Part shown: piece by piece, positions 52,584-61,081 of the stretch | How positions within the stretch are numbered: position 1 is the stretch's first letter | Layout: each line of letters begins with the position of its first letter | Assembly (NCBI GenBank): GCA_002869225.1 | Contig: PKTG01000130.1 | Coordinates: forward strand, 1 to 64,000 | Reading direction: 5' to 3' | Source of the DNA: Candidatus Muiribacterium halophilum | GTDB lineage: Bacteria; Muiribacteriota; Muiribacteriia; Muiribacteriales; Muiribacteriaceae | DNA: 64,000 nt | Notes under the pieces: model-generated | The model's database searches: none | Seen by the model: only the letters and a program-made list of their open reading frames with translations | Told to the model about the DNA's origin: nothing | Program-made: the position numbers and the translations under genes

Positions 52584-53809
52584 TTAAAACTCCCCTTCAA
52601 ACCATCTTTGTATACTTCTTCTATTTTTACTTTTTGTATACTTCCTTCGATTGGTCTCTGATTGCTATTTTTTATATATACTTTTATGTAGTTTTCACTA
52701 TATCCAGTATAAAACTCATATTCATATTTTTCAACTAGAACAGAAAGTGTACTATTTATATATTTTTGAAGATATTTTTTAAGTACATGTGCTTGAACAT
52801 CTCTTAACTGAGATGCTCTTTCCTTTTTTTCTTTATTTGTAAGATATTCCTTCATATCATATGCTTTAGTCCTTTTCCTTTTTGAAAATGGAAAAGCATG
52901 AACAAGTATAGGTTTATTTTCTTTTATAAATTTGACACTTTGATTAAATTCTTCTTTAGTCTCTCCAGGAAATCCAGCAATAATATAAACAGAAAACTCA
53001 AATCTTTCGATTTTATCTTTTAAAGTTGAGATGAGTTCTTTAATTTTTTCAACCTTATAATTTCGTTTCATAAGTCCAAGTATACGATTATCTGCTGATT
53101 GAAGTGATAGATGTAAATGTGGTGCAAATTTTTTACTATTTGAGATAGCATTGATAAACTCATCGTTTATATCATCAGGCTCTATAGATGATATTCTAAA
53201 CCTTTGAATATCAGGGTTTTTTTCTATAATCTTGATAATATCGGATAGTCCTTTACCTTTGTAGGAATACTTATTGATATGAGTACCTGTCAATACTATT
53301 TCTTTATAACCATTTCCTGCAATAAATTCGATCTCTTTTTTAAATAGGTTAATAGGTTTTGAATACATCTTATTTCTCATAAGTGGAACAATACAATAAG
53401 AACAAAAGTTCTTACATCCTTCCTGTATCATAACAAATGCTCGTGAATGGTCATGAAATTCTGATAGATATTCTATGTTTTTATGATCTTTTTTAAAGAT
53501 CTCATAGATTTTTTCTCTTTCCCTTGTGTGAATCTTTCTATAACAATCTATATCTATATCCTCTTCAAAGCAACCTGATAAAATTATTTCCGAATTCGGT
53601 TCTTCTCGTTTAATACGATTTATGAGTAGTCTGGATTTTCTTACCGCATTATTTGTTAATGAACACATATTGACAATAATATAATCAGGTTTTTCATCAG
53701 AATATTTCAGTCCTATCTCCTCAAGATTCTCTCTAAGTAAAGATGAGGTGTACTGATTCACCTTACAACCGAAGGTATATATTTTGAAAGTGATTTTTTT
53801 GTTTATCAT
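52580..53809 (-). CDS. mtaB: tRNA t6A37 methylthiotransferase (MtaB-like)
   Basis: Radical SAM enzyme converting t6A37 to ms2t6A in tRNA. From ATG 53809 it has 409 residues: UPF0004 domain with its three cluster cysteines (KIYTFGCKVNQYTS, IVNMCSLTNNAVRK, IILSGCFEEDI), radical SAM core (GCKNFCSYCIVPLMRNK) and C-terminal TRAM (about 345-409). FASTGH-type loop residues are not checked, so MiaB is the alternative; KVNQYTS favours the MtaB branch. An upstream in-frame ATG at 53860 lies in non-coding repeat sequence and is rejected. The first 14 codons are duplicated upstream at 53889-53938. Confidence 0.9.
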   Translation of the reverse strand: MINKKITFKIYTFGCKVNQYTSSLLRENLEEIGLKYSDEKPDYIIVNMCSLTNNAVRKSRLLINRIKREEPNSEIILSGCFEEDIDIDCYRKIHTREREKIYEIFKKDHKNIEYLSEFHDHSRAFVMIQEGCKNFCSYCIVPLMRNKMYSKPINLFKKEIEFIAGNGYKEIVLTGTHINKYSYKGKGLSDIIKIIEKNPDIQRFRISSIEPDDINDEFINAISNSKKFAPHLHLSLQSADNRILGLMKRNYKVEKIKELISTLKDKIERFEFSVYIIAGFPGETKEEFNQSVKFIKENKPILVHAFPFSKRKRTKAYDMKEYLTNKEKKERASQLRDVQAHVLKKYLQKYINSTLSVLVEKYEYEFYTGYSENYIKVYIKNSNQRPIEGSIQKVKIEEVYKDGLKGSFK

Positions 53810-53836
53810 AGTTTTATAAAGGTGTCCTTTCGGTGT

Positions 53837-53882
53837 GGTCAGGTCGAGTATGCATAGCATTTTCTTGGGATCGACTCTGACC
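53837..53882. other. Candidate structured element X upstream of mtaB
   Basis: Lower stem GGTCAG (53837-53842) with CTGACC (53877-53882), continued by GTCGA (53843-53847) with TCGAC (53871-53875) and one bulged base. Inner hairpin ATGC/GCAT (53850-53853, 53857-53860). Linker TTTCTTGGGA. The same architecture, with different paired bases, occurs at 61082-61128. Confidence 0.55.
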
Positions 53883-53888
53883 CCTACT

Positions 53889-53938
53889 ATTACAACAGAA
53901 GGTATATATTTTGAAAGTGATTTTTTTATTTATCATAG
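53889..53938 (-). repeat. Partial duplication of the mtaB 5' end
   Basis: This stretch repeats 53763-53811 with two or three mismatches. On the minus strand it encodes MINKKITFKIYTFCCN, versus MINKKITFKIYTFGCKVN in the real gene, and then diverges. It is a direct repeat 126 bp apart with element X between the copies. Confidence 0.85.
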
Positions 53939-53949
53939 ATAGTATAATA

Positions 53950-54071
53950 AAGTTATTGTTTGCTGAAAGCAAACAAGTTATTGCTTAAATTTTATTTAAC
54001 CAAGTTATTGATAGTATCTATCAAGTTATTGTTTGCCTTGAAAACAAGTCTCGGATTTTATTTAAATAACA
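53950..54071. repeat. Cluster of four CAAGTTATTG repeats with nested hairpins
   Basis: Copies at 53950, 53974, 54001 and 54022 (the first has A for the leading C). TTGTTTGCT/AGCAAACAA (53956-53964, 53968-53976) is a perfect 9-bp stem. TTGATAG/CTATCAA (54008-54014, 54018-54024) is a 7-bp stem. 54024-54071, AGTTATTGTTTGCCTTG through TTATTTAAATAACA, is about 90% identical to 60858-60904 upstream of rimO. Confidence 0.75.
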
Positions 54072-54077
54072 AAGGTT

Positions 54078-54187
54078 TTAGGGGTTAGGGTCGGATTCTT
54101 TGTTAATAAAACCTTCCCTCATACCTCACACCTCATCCCTTATCCCTGGTTTCTATTACCCGTTTCGCTTCACGCTTTACACTTTAC
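54078..54187 (+). repeat. Heptad-repeat island 7
   Basis: GGGGTTAGGGTCGG, then ATACCTCACACCTCATCCC and TTATCCCTGG (7-base CCTCA/CCCT spacing), then CGTTTCGCTTCACGCTTTAC (module 3). A diverged module 1 and a clean module 3, ending 23 bp from the rsmE stop codon. Confidence 0.65.
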
Positions 54188-54209
54188 AAAAATCTTTCTT
54201 TTCCATGTT

Positions 54210-54905
54210 TTACTGCATTTCATATCTAAGTATCGATAGAAATACTAATGCTGCGGTCTCTGTTCTTAATACATTTGCTGGTAATTTTACAGGTATAAAA
54301 CCTTTTTCTTTTAATTCTTGTATTTCTTCTATTGCAAGTCCTCCTTCACTACCAACAATAAAATTTACAGAATTTATATTTCTATTTTCTTTTATTACCT
54401 GTCTTAAATTGTTATCTGCTTCATGCCATAATATTAGATTTAGTCCTTCTGCTGGTTTTATATCTGATATATCAATAATATCTTTTATCTCTGGCATATT
54501 AGGGTTATGACTTTGAATACATGCTTCTTTTGCAATCTTTTTAAAACGTTCTTTTTTCTTCGATTCATATTTAGAAACTGAATTTTTGGATTGGAAAGGA
54601 GTGATTGAGTCAATCCCTATCTCAACTACCTTTTCTATAATATATTCAAATTTCTTCTTCTTTGGATACCCCTGATAAAGATTAACTTTTATTTTAGTTT
54701 CGAATATATCTTCCTTATCAAGTATTTTAAATTCAGCTCTTTTTTTCGATAATTCTGATACCTCACAAAGATATATAGCATCATCAAAGACAATTCTTAG
54801 TCTTTCATCACTATTAAGTCTAAGTACTTTTAAATGGGTTAGATCATCTTTATTATCGATTATCAGTTTATCGTTTTCTTTTCTATCAGCAAAAAAGAAA
54901 AACAT
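54210..54905 (-). CDS. rsmE: 16S rRNA m3U1498 methyltransferase RsmE
   Basis: 231 residues of the SPOUT family. It opens MFFFFADRKENDKLIIDNKD and has VNLYQGYPKKKKFEYIIEKV, IDSITPFQSKNSVSKYES, RFKKIAKEACIQSHN and the SAM-knot region NFIVGSEGGLAIEEIQELK with VLRTETAALVFLSIL. It methylates N3 of U1498 in 16S rRNA using SAM. It is transcribed alone between two repeat islands; no strong promoter was identified. Confidence 0.93.
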   Translation of the reverse strand: MFFFFADRKENDKLIIDNKDDLTHLKVLRLNSDERLRIVFDDAIYLCEVSELSKKRAEFKILDKEDIFETKIKVNLYQGYPKKKKFEYIIEKVVEIGIDSITPFQSKNSVSKYESKKKERFKKIAKEACIQSHNPNMPEIKDIIDISDIKPAEGLNLILWHEADNNLRQVIKENRNINSVNFIVGSEGGLAIEEIQELKEKGFIPVKLPANVLRTETAALVFLSILRYEMQ

Positions 54906-54927
54906 CTCGTTCTCCTATTAAAAAAAA

Positions 54928-55127
54928 TTTGGGATTTGCGATAAAACTGGATTTTGGATTTTGGGAAAATTATAACCGCAACTCCCCACTCCCAATTCCA
55001 AATTCCCCACTAAATAAGCAGCAAATTCCAACCCCAACGAATTTTATATTTCTCTGCATTAGTCCACATTACCATTTTACCTAAATACCTTATTACCTTA
55101 GTACACGTTTCGCTTAACGCTTTACGT
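54928..55127 (+). repeat. Heptad-repeat island 8 (forward orientation, long)
   Basis: GGGATTTGCGATAAAACTGG, ATTTTGGATTTTGGG, then CCCACTCCCAATTCC and AATTCCCCAC (module 1 and variants), ACCTAAATACCTTATTACC (7-base ACC spacing), and CGCTTAACGCTTTACG (module 3). It ends one base before the stop codon of the AI-2E family gene. Confidence 0.82.
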
Positions 55128-56198
55128 CTAGGTAAACTTGATCTTAACATTTTTAAATAATACCTTTACCACAATAAGAAAAGGTATTGAAAGAAACATA
55201 CCTATTATTCCACCATACATACCACCGGCAATTAAAAATAGAATCACAAATACTGGTGATAGATCTAAAGTTGAGGATAGTATCTTTGGTGAAAGCAAAA
55301 AACCATCAACAGCCTGAACTATCATAACAAGAATGATTATTTTAATTATTGCTATAAGAAGCTCCATAGTAAAACCAAGTTTTAAAATAGAAAATAGTAT
55401 TGCAATAACAGTACTTACAATAACTCCTAAATATGGTACAAGATTAGAGATCCCAGCTAAAACACCTAAAAGCAATGGGAAATCAACTCCGATTATAAAA
55501 AATCCTATACCCATTAAAAATCCTAATATTATACAAATAACCAATTGTCCTCTAAAAAATTTAGATATCTCTTTTTCTATTTGAATTACTATTTTCATTG
55601 CCTTGCCTTTACCTGGTAATTCCCAATCCATAAGAACGGATACTATCTTTTTAAAATCTAACATAAAATAAAATGTTATAACAGGTAAAGTAAAGACCCA
55701 CATAAAACTAGAAATAAATTTAGAAATATTGTTTGATATCATACTTCCAGAATATTGAATAAAATCTTTAAACTTATCCATTATAAAGTTCACTATATCA
55801 CCTTGCGAGACATTGATCTTCTGAAGAAAATCATAAACTATTACTGTCTGCTTACTGTTAGATATCTTATCTATTGTATCTTTAAAGTTTTGGCTGTAAG
55901 TCCCTATCTTTTCCTGGAGAGTACCAACTTCCTGTAAAAGCGAAAGAATCAACGGAAGAACTATTAGAACAAGAACAAGCACCATCAAAGCCCATATAAT
56001 AACAACCGATATTGTTCTGGATACTTTTTTCTTTTCTAATTTTCTAATAAGTGGTTCAAACATATAAGCAAAGAAATATGAGATAAGAAACACTAATAAT
56101 AAAGACTTATAAAAAACAAATAATAGAGCTGACACAATAATCAGCCCTATAATAAAAAGTATTTTTGATAATCGATTTTCAATATTTATCGTCAGCAT
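55128..56198 (-). CDS. AI-2E/PerM family membrane transporter
   Basis: 356 residues with about eight transmembrane helices and a cytoplasmic helical segment (about 75-150, TLQEKIGTYSQNFKDTIDKI). Family motifs: FFRGQLVICIILGFLMGIGFF, GVLAGISNLVPYLGVIVST and AVDGFLLSPKILSSTLDLSP, then GGIIGMFLSIPFLIV. Known members export autoinducer-2 or act as Na+/H+ antiporters; the substrate here is unknown. It overlaps the 94-residue membrane protein gene by 20 bp and follows recA in the same run. Its stop codon borders heptad island 8. Confidence 0.9.
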   Translation of the reverse strand: MLTINIENRLSKILFIIGLIIVSALLFVFYKSLLLVFLISYFFAYMFEPLIRKLEKKKVSRTISVVIIWALMVLVLVLIVLPLILSLLQEVGTLQEKIGTYSQNFKDTIDKISNSKQTVIVYDFLQKINVSQGDIVNFIMDKFKDFIQYSGSMISNNISKFISSFMWVFTLPVITFYFMLDFKKIVSVLMDWELPGKGKAMKIVIQIEKEISKFFRGQLVICIILGFLMGIGFFIIGVDFPLLLGVLAGISNLVPYLGVIVSTVIAILFSILKLGFTMELLIAIIKIIILVMIVQAVDGFLLSPKILSSTLDLSPVFVILFLIAGGMYGGIIGMFLSIPFLIVVKVLFKNVKIKFT

Positions 56199-56463
56199 CT
56201 TTTAGACTTTCGTAGTAAAGGATCTTTTCATCGACCGCTTCAGCCACTTCCTCCAACTCTATAATTGATTTTTTTAGTTGTTTGATCCTTTCTTTCGATA
56301 GTTCATCAAACTTTTCTTTTATCTTAAGTATTTCAAGAATACAATTCTTATATTTCTTTATCTCCATATCAAGTATTATTTTTCTTAAATTAAAGAATAC
56401 TGCAATAAGAAGAAAACTTATGATTAAATTAACAATTGTAAGGATTAGTACATAGTCAGTCAT
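56179..56463 (-). CDS. Small membrane-anchored coiled-coil protein (94 aa)
   Basis: One N-terminal transmembrane helix (YVLILTIVNLIISFLLIAVF) followed by a cytoplasmic coiled coil (KKYKNCILEILKIKEKFDEL, EELEEVAEAVDEK-like heptads) to the end. No family recognised. It lies 17 bp after recA and overlaps the transporter gene, so it is probably translated. Single-pass topology with a coiled coil recalls small division or scaffold proteins, but nothing supports a specific role. Confidence 0.7.
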   Translation of the reverse strand: MTDYVLILTIVNLIISFLLIAVFFNLRKIILDMEIKKYKNCILEILKIKEKFDELSKERIKQLKKSIIELEEVAEAVDEKILYYESLKDADDKY

Positions 56464-56480
56464 ATGTTATATCTTCCATT

Positions 56481-57506
56481 TTATGATTCTTTTAATTTAA
56501 CTACGACTTCCTGTCTTATCTCGTTGTACAACTCATCATTTTCTTTTAAATAACCAGATACATTGTCTTTTCCCTGACCTAGTTTATTATCTTTATAGGA
56601 ATACCATGATCCAGCTTTGTTTATTATATTATGCTCTACTGCAAGATCTATTGTCTCGGAATAAGGACAAATACCAATACCGAAAAGAATGTCAAATATA
56701 GCAGCTTTAAACGGCGGAGCAACTTTATTTTTAACAACTTTTGCTTTAACTGTATTTCCTATTGAAGAATCACCAACTTTTATAGTTGTCTTTCTTCTTA
56801 TATCTATCCTTACGGATGAATAAAACTTTAATGCTCTTCCACCAGGAGTAGTTTCAGGATTACCAAACATAACTCCTATTTTTTCTCTTATCTGATTTAT
56901 AAATAATGCAGTTGAATTAGATTTTGAGATTATTCCTGTCAATCTTCTTAAAGCCTGTGACATAAGTCTTGCCTGAAGTCCGACAAAAGAATCACCTATC
57001 TCACCTTTGATCTCAGCAGCTGGTACAAGAGCTGCTACTGAGTCTATAACAACAATGTCGACTGCTCCACTTCTGATAAGCATTTCAGCTATCTGAAGAG
57101 CTTCCTCTCCACTTGTTGGCTGTGATATAAGAAGATCTTCAACATTCAAACCAATCTTTTCTGCATAAGTTGGGTCAAAAGCATGTTCAGCATCTATAAA
57201 TGCAGCAGTTCCACCAGTTTTTTGACATTCAGCTACAGCATGCATAGCTAGAGTAGTCTTACCTGAAGATTCAGGACCAAAGATCTCAACTATTCTACCT
57301 TTTGGAAATCCACCCACACCAAGAGCTCTATCTAAAGCAAGCGAACCAGTTGAAATAATATCCATTTCTGTCTTTGTAGGTTTATCACCAAGTTTCATTA
57401 TAGCACCACTACCAAAGTTCTTTTGTATTTGTGATATTGCAAGTTCCAGAGCTTTGTTTTTACCTGATTGTTTAGATGTTTCATTTTCTTTCTGAGTTTT
57501 AGCCAT
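56481..57506 (-). CDS. recA: Recombinase A
   Basis: 341 residues, normal length. ATP-dependent strand-exchange protein and SOS co-protease. Motifs: [39 protein letters not shown], Walker [32 protein letters not shown], Walker B region [33 protein letters not shown] and [15 protein letters not shown]. The start has GGGGGAA 5 bases upstream. The upstream 478 bp is repeat-rich; I see no clear LexA box. recX is absent; the small coiled-coil and AI-2E genes follow instead. Confidence 0.98.
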   Translation of the reverse strand: MAKTQKENETSKQSGKNKALELAISQIQKNFGSGAIMKLGDKPTKTEMDIISTGSLALDRALGVGGFPKGRIVEIFGPESSGKTTLAMHAVAECQKTGGTAAFIDAEHAFDPTYAEKIGLNVEDLLISQPTSGEEALQIAEMLIRSGAVDIVVIDSVAALVPAAEIKGEIGDSFVGLQARLMSQALRRLTGIISKSNSTALFINQIREKIGVMFGNPETTPGGRALKFYSSVRIDIRRKTTIKVGDSSIGNTVKAKVVKNKVAPPFKAAIFDILFGIGICPYSETIDLAVEHNIINKAGSWYSYKDNKLGQGKDNVSGYLKENDELYNEIRQEVVVKLKES

Positions 57507-57526
57507 TGTTTCCCCCTTCTCTTGTT

Positions 57527-57760
57527 AAAAGCAGGGATTTAAAGCTGGTGTTTGGGATTTGGTGTTTGGGAAATTCAAGTCCTTTCCTAATTCCTAAATC
57601 CTGTTTCATCCCTAAATCCTGTCTTTACTGCTTTTATATATTTTTTATTTAATTAATTTTATTAAAGCTGTGATTTAAAGCTGGGTTTGGGGATTTGGTA
57701 TTTGGGAATTTCAAGTCCTTCCCTAAAACCAAATTCCAGTTTCTTCCCAAAATCCTGCCT
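57527..57760 (-). repeat. Heptad-repeat island 9, two module-1 copies upstream of recA
   Basis: Copies at 57527-57637 and 57662-57760 share AAAGCTGG(TG)TTTGGG, ATTTGGTGTTTGGGA (second: ATTTGGTATTTGGGA), TTTCAAGTCCTT and TCCCAAAATCCTG-type ends. Both are reverse orientation and separated by an AT-rich 24 bp. They lie within the recA 5' region, between its likely promoter and its ribosome binding site. Confidence 0.8.
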
Positions 57761-57984
57761 TTGATATTTTAGCATAATCGCACTTTTAATAAAAACGAAT
57801 ATTTACTAAAAATTCAGAATTGAAGCTATAAAAGAGTTTCCCGATAATTTACCGAAATTATTTTACCTGAAGACATTTAAAACCAGAATGTAGAAAATCT
57901 TTTTTTAGTTGCTTTCACCGTTTCCTGTTCTAATGTTCCCAGTTTCTACCCGTTTCGCTTTACGCATTACGCTTCACGAAAATT
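57761..57984. other. recA upstream spacer and heptad tract after pncC
   Basis: Minus-strand TGCTAAAAT (57774-57766) resembles an extended -10 for recA, with a weak -35. 57921-57979 carries TTCTAATGTTCCCAG and CGTTTCGCTTTACGC then ATTACGCTTCACG (modules 4 and 3), ending next to the pncC stop codon. No gene seen. Confidence 0.5.
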
Positions 57985-58458
57985 TCAACTGCTTTTATTG
58001 AGTTCCTCCAATAAAAAACTTATTGCTTTTTTCGTAGTCTGCTCCCTAATCGACTCTCTATCACCCATAAATCGATACTCACAAACTTTCGTTTCATCTG
58101 AGTAATAAATCCCTATAAAAACTGTTCCAACTTCTTTTCCTTCCAATGAATCAGGTCCTGCAACACCTGTTGTGGAAATCGATATATTTGTATTTAGTGA
58201 TTTTGCACAGTTTTTAGCAAGATATTCAGCTGTCTCATAGGATACCGCGCCTTTTTCTAAGATTATATTTTCAGGAACATGAATTAAATTTATCTTTAAC
58301 TCAGACGAGTACGCCACAATAGAACCTTTAAAGAATTTAGAAGCTCCTTCTAATGAACAGATTGTTGATGATAACATACCACCTGTTAAACTCTCACAGG
58401 TTGATAAAGATAAGTTTTTTTCAATAAGAAAATGCTTTAGGCATTGTAGATTTTCCAT
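57985..58458 (-). CDS. pncC: CinA C-terminal family protein (nicotinamide-nucleotide amidase)
   Basis: 157 residues, the stand-alone C-terminal domain of CinA (YdeJ/PncC). It hydrolyses NMN to nicotinate mononucleotide in pyridine nucleotide recycling. Motifs: LSLSTCESLTGGMLSSTICS, GASKFFKGSIVAYSSELK, KGAVSYETAEYLAKNCA and STTGVAGPDSLEGKEVGTV. It overlaps pgpA by 22 bp. It is the last gene of rimO-pgsA-pgpA-pncC; the cinA/recA neighbourhood is a widespread arrangement. Its stop TGA is followed within 5 bp by module-3 repeats. Confidence 0.93.
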   Translation of the reverse strand: MENLQCLKHFLIEKNLSLSTCESLTGGMLSSTICSLEGASKFFKGSIVAYSSELKINLIHVPENIILEKGAVSYETAEYLAKNCAKSLNTNISISTTGVAGPDSLEGKEVGTVFIGIYYSDETKVCEYRFMGDRESIREQTTKKAISFLLEELNKSS

Positions 58459-58922
58459 ATATATCCAGCAAATTTAAGTATACAATTAGCAAATATTCCA
58501 GCTACAAAATCATCTGCCATTATACCTATACCACCTCGAACATTTTCCAGACCCGATATAGGATATGGTTTTGCTATATCAAATATTCTAAAAAGAACAA
58601 AGCCACCTATAAGGTAATAAAAGAAGTATGGACCAGCTAAATTTAATCCCCAGAAAGTAACAAGGATTCCTGTAAATTCATCGATAACTATAAATCCAGG
58701 ATCTCGTTTTCTCTCGTTTTTCTCTATAAAACTACCTGAAAGCCACCCAATCACAAAAAGAACTATTATCAAAAGATTATAATAACCATCACTGGTATTC
58801 AGATTGAAATAATAAAGATAATATACAAATAAAGTTGCAACTGCTGAACCAGCTGTACCCGGAGCGAAGGGAAAATATCCTACCCCAAATACTGAACTTA
58901 AAATATATGAAAGTATTCTCAC
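58437..58922 (-). CDS. pgpA: Phosphatidylglycerophosphatase A
   Basis: 161 residues, membrane enzyme dephosphorylating phosphatidylglycerol phosphate to phosphatidylglycerol. Conserved blocks: VFGVGYFPFAPGTAGSAVA, DPGFIVIDEFTGILVTFWG (catalytic acidic residues) and FRIFDIAKPYPISGLENV, then GGIGIMADDFVAGIFAN. It has about four transmembrane helices. GTG start overlapping the pgsA stop by 4 bp. It acts directly after PgsA, its neighbour, in the pathway. Confidence 0.94.
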   Translation of the reverse strand: MRILSYILSSVFGVGYFPFAPGTAGSAVATLFVYYLYYFNLNTSDGYYNLLIIVLFVIGWLSGSFIEKNERKRDPGFIVIDEFTGILVTFWGLNLAGPYFFYYLIGGFVLFRIFDIAKPYPISGLENVRGGIGIMADDFVAGIFANCILKFAGYIWKIYNA

Positions 58923-59521
58923 TTTTCTATCTTCCTGTTTTTAATATAGTAATCTAAACCTGAATATACAGTGAAAAATATGCTTAAACCTTCAAGTAAT
59001 CTGATTATATAAAAATAATTAGCATTAAACAAATTTGTATAATGATTATTTGTTAAAAATCTTAAAAAACAAATCTCGAATGATACAAACACGAGTAAGG
59101 TTATAATATGTATTAGCTGAAATGTAGTCTTCCATTTTCCTAGTCTCGATGCTGCAATTACCTTTCCCTGTTCAATGGATACAAGTCTAAGACCTGACAC
59201 AAAAAACTCTCTGCTTATTATTATTATAGCTGTATAGGGCAATATCATCTTATAATAAAGAAGACATATCAAAGTTGAAGAAACTAATATCTTATCTGCT
59301 ATTGGATCCCATAACTTTCCAAAGTTACTTGTCATACCATATTTTCTGGCATAATAACCATCCATACCATCGCTTATCGCACCAAGTATGAAAAGTACAG
59401 CAGCAGCGATTTTCAAGAAATCTTCCTGAATTCCTTGGATTCCAGTATCAACAACAAAGAATACTACTATAAACGGAACAACAATAACTCTAAAAAATGT
59501 AAGTTTATTAGCTATGTTCAT
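58919..59521 (-). CDS. pgsA: CDP-diacylglycerol-glycerol-3-phosphate 3-phosphatidyltransferase
   Basis: 200 residues, integral membrane. The CDP-alcohol phosphotransferase motif is complete: DG(2)AR(8)G(3)D(3)D is read in SDGMDGYYARKYGM...GKLWDPIADKIL. The N terminus MNIANKLTFFRVIVVPFIV is typical of PgsA. It forms phosphatidylglycerol phosphate from CDP-DAG and glycerol-3-phosphate. It overlaps rimO by 4 bp and pgpA by 4 bp, so translation is coupled. Confidence 0.95.
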   Translation of the reverse strand: MNIANKLTFFRVIVVPFIVVFFVVDTGIQGIQEDFLKIAAAVLFILGAISDGMDGYYARKYGMTSNFGKLWDPIADKILVSSTLICLLYYKMILPYTAIIIISREFFVSGLRLVSIEQGKVIAASRLGKWKTTFQLIHIITLLVFVSFEICFLRFLTNNHYTNLFNANYFYIIRLLEGLSIFFTVYSGLDYYIKNRKIEK

Positions 59522-60840
59522 ATTATCACACCGAAAAGATCATACTCTGATGCTTCTTTAATCATCACTTCAACAAAATCTCCTGGTTTTAATTCCTTTT
59601 TACTTTCAACAAAGACAAATCCATCGATCTCCGGAGCGGACATATATGTCCTTCCAACATAGACACCATCATCGTTCCCATCTATCAAAACTTTAAATCT
59701 CTTTCCAACAAGACTCTGATTAAATTCAAGAGATACATCCGATTGTGCTAACATTAACTCGTTTTGTCTTTTCTGCATCGTATCCTTATCAACCTTTGGC
59801 TCCATTTCATAAGCCCTGGTTCCTTCTTCATCAGAATACATAAAAACCCCAAGTCTTTCAAGTCTTGCTTCCTTAATAAATTCCAGATTTTCTTCAAATT
59901 GTTTTTGAGTCTCACCTGGAAATCCTGTTATTAAAGTACTTCTTATAATTAGTCCAGGGATATTTTCTCTAAGCCATCTTATCTTCTCTATTATTTCTTC
60001 TTTATTACCTCTTCTGTTCATTGCCTTTATGATATCAGAAGATATATTCTGTATAGGAATATCAAAATATTTACATATTTTTTCATTTTCATTTATTACT
60101 TTTATTAGTTCTTCATTTATATCCCAAATATTTAAATACATTATTCTGATCCATTCAATGCCAACTATCTCAGATAACCTTTCAAGTAATTCGGATAATC
60201 TATATTGCGAGTATAGATCAACTCCATATTTTGTTGTTTCCTGCGCAATAACGATAAGTTCTTTCACACCTCTTTCCGCAAGAGTCTCAGCTTCGGAAAT
60301 AATACTTTCAAATCTTTTCGATCTATAGTCTCCTCTTATTATAGGAATAACACAATAAGAACAATAATTATTACATCCATCTGCTATCTTTATTTCTGAG
60401 ACATGTTGCTGCCTTGAAGACCTGGAAATAGTAGAATCGAATATAACTGGTTGGTCCTTGTTTACTTTCAGTATCCTTTTCTTTTCTTTAAAAAGTTTTT
60501 CCATTGTCTCATATAGCTCTTTAAAAGCATAAACACCAAGGACAGCATCAACTTCTGGAATATCATTGAATATATCTTCCGGATATCTTTGAGATAGACA
60601 TCCTGTCACAATAAGAAAGATATCTTTTTTTTCTTTTTTTAACTCTGCATAGAAAAGTATTGTATCTATAGCTTCTTTTTTTGCACTTTCTATAAAACCA
60701 CATGTATTGACTATTATAAAGTTTGCCTTTTTATAATCATCAGTATATTTAAAGCCTTTAGACTCAAGAACCGAGCCCATCAGTTCAGCATCATTTGAGT
60801 TCTTAGCACAACCAAGCTTTTCTATATAATATTTTAACAT
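59518..60840 (-). CDS. rimO: Ribosomal protein S12 methylthiotransferase RimO
   Basis: 440 residues. Radical SAM enzyme adding a methylthio group to the conserved Asp of ribosomal protein uS12. UPF0004 cysteines: YYIEKLGCAKNSNDAELMG, FIIVNTCGFIESAKKEAID, LIVTGCLSQRYPEDI. The core cluster is KIADGCNNYCSYCVIPIIRG, followed by RSTLITGFPGETQKQFEE. The C-terminal TRAM is about 375-440. CAKNSNDAE separates RimO from MiaB/MtaB. It leads the operon rimO-pgsA-pgpA-pncC. Its upstream region shares two repeat elements with the region upstream of mtaB. Confidence 0.95.
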   Translation of the reverse strand: MLKYYIEKLGCAKNSNDAELMGSVLESKGFKYTDDYKKANFIIVNTCGFIESAKKEAIDTILFYAELKKEKKDIFLIVTGCLSQRYPEDIFNDIPEVDAVLGVYAFKELYETMEKLFKEKKRILKVNKDQPVIFDSTISRSSRQQHVSEIKIADGCNNYCSYCVIPIIRGDYRSKRFESIISEAETLAERGVKELIVIAQETTKYGVDLYSQYRLSELLERLSEIVGIEWIRIMYLNIWDINEELIKVINENEKICKYFDIPIQNISSDIIKAMNRRGNKEEIIEKIRWLRENIPGLIIRSTLITGFPGETQKQFEENLEFIKEARLERLGVFMYSDEEGTRAYEMEPKVDKDTMQKRQNELMLAQSDVSLEFNQSLVGKRFKVLIDGNDDGVYVGRTYMSAPEIDGFVFVESKKELKPGDFVEVMIKEASEYDLFGVII

Positions 60841-60857
60841 TAATTTACCCTGTGTGT

Positions 60858-60904
60858 AGTTATTGTTTGACTTGCAAACAAGTTTCGGACTTATTTAAAT
60901 AACA
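60858..60904. repeat. AGTTATTGTTTG hairpin repeat upstream of rimO
   Basis: TTGTTTG/CAAACAA stem around ACTTG, then TTTCGGACTTATTTAAATAAC. About 90% identical to 54024-54071 upstream of mtaB. The ends GTTATT and AATAAC are also complementary. Confidence 0.75.
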
Positions 60905-60905
60905 G

Positions 60906-61033
60906 CAGGGACTTGGGATAAAACCGGATTTTGGATTTTGGGAAGATCAAAACCAACCCAAACCCCAAACACCAAATTCCAAACCCCACGCTTTTTCTAT
61001 CTTCTGCTTCTATCTGTTCACTGTTCTACTGTT
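60906..61033 (+). repeat. Heptad-repeat island 10 (forward orientation)
   Basis: GGGACTTGGGATAAAACCGG, ATTTTGGATTTTGGG, AAGATCAAAACCAACCC, AAACCCCAAACACC, AAATTCCAAACCCCACG (module 1), CTATCTTCTGCTTCT (module 2) and TCTGTTCACTGTTC (module 4). A further CACTGTTCACTGC at 61131-61143 supplies the stop codon TGA of the TPR gene. Confidence 0.88.
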
Positions 61034-61081
61034 TTTAAAATTATTCAATCTTCATTATTAATTGTTAATTACAGTGCTTAT

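Noticed and set aside
53810-53860. N-terminal extension of mtaB from ATG 53860
   Set aside because: The extra 17 codons come from the candidate hairpin X, lack family similarity and precede the conserved start MINKKITFKIYTFGCKVN.
54100-54510. Plus-strand 136-codon ORF
   Set aside because: It runs through heptad repeats and then antisense to rsmE, with no ribosome binding site or domain.
57740-57860. LexA/SOS box upstream of recA
   Set aside because: I looked for CTGT-N8-ACAG and GAAC-N4-GTTC forms and saw neither; only a weak extended -10 is visible.
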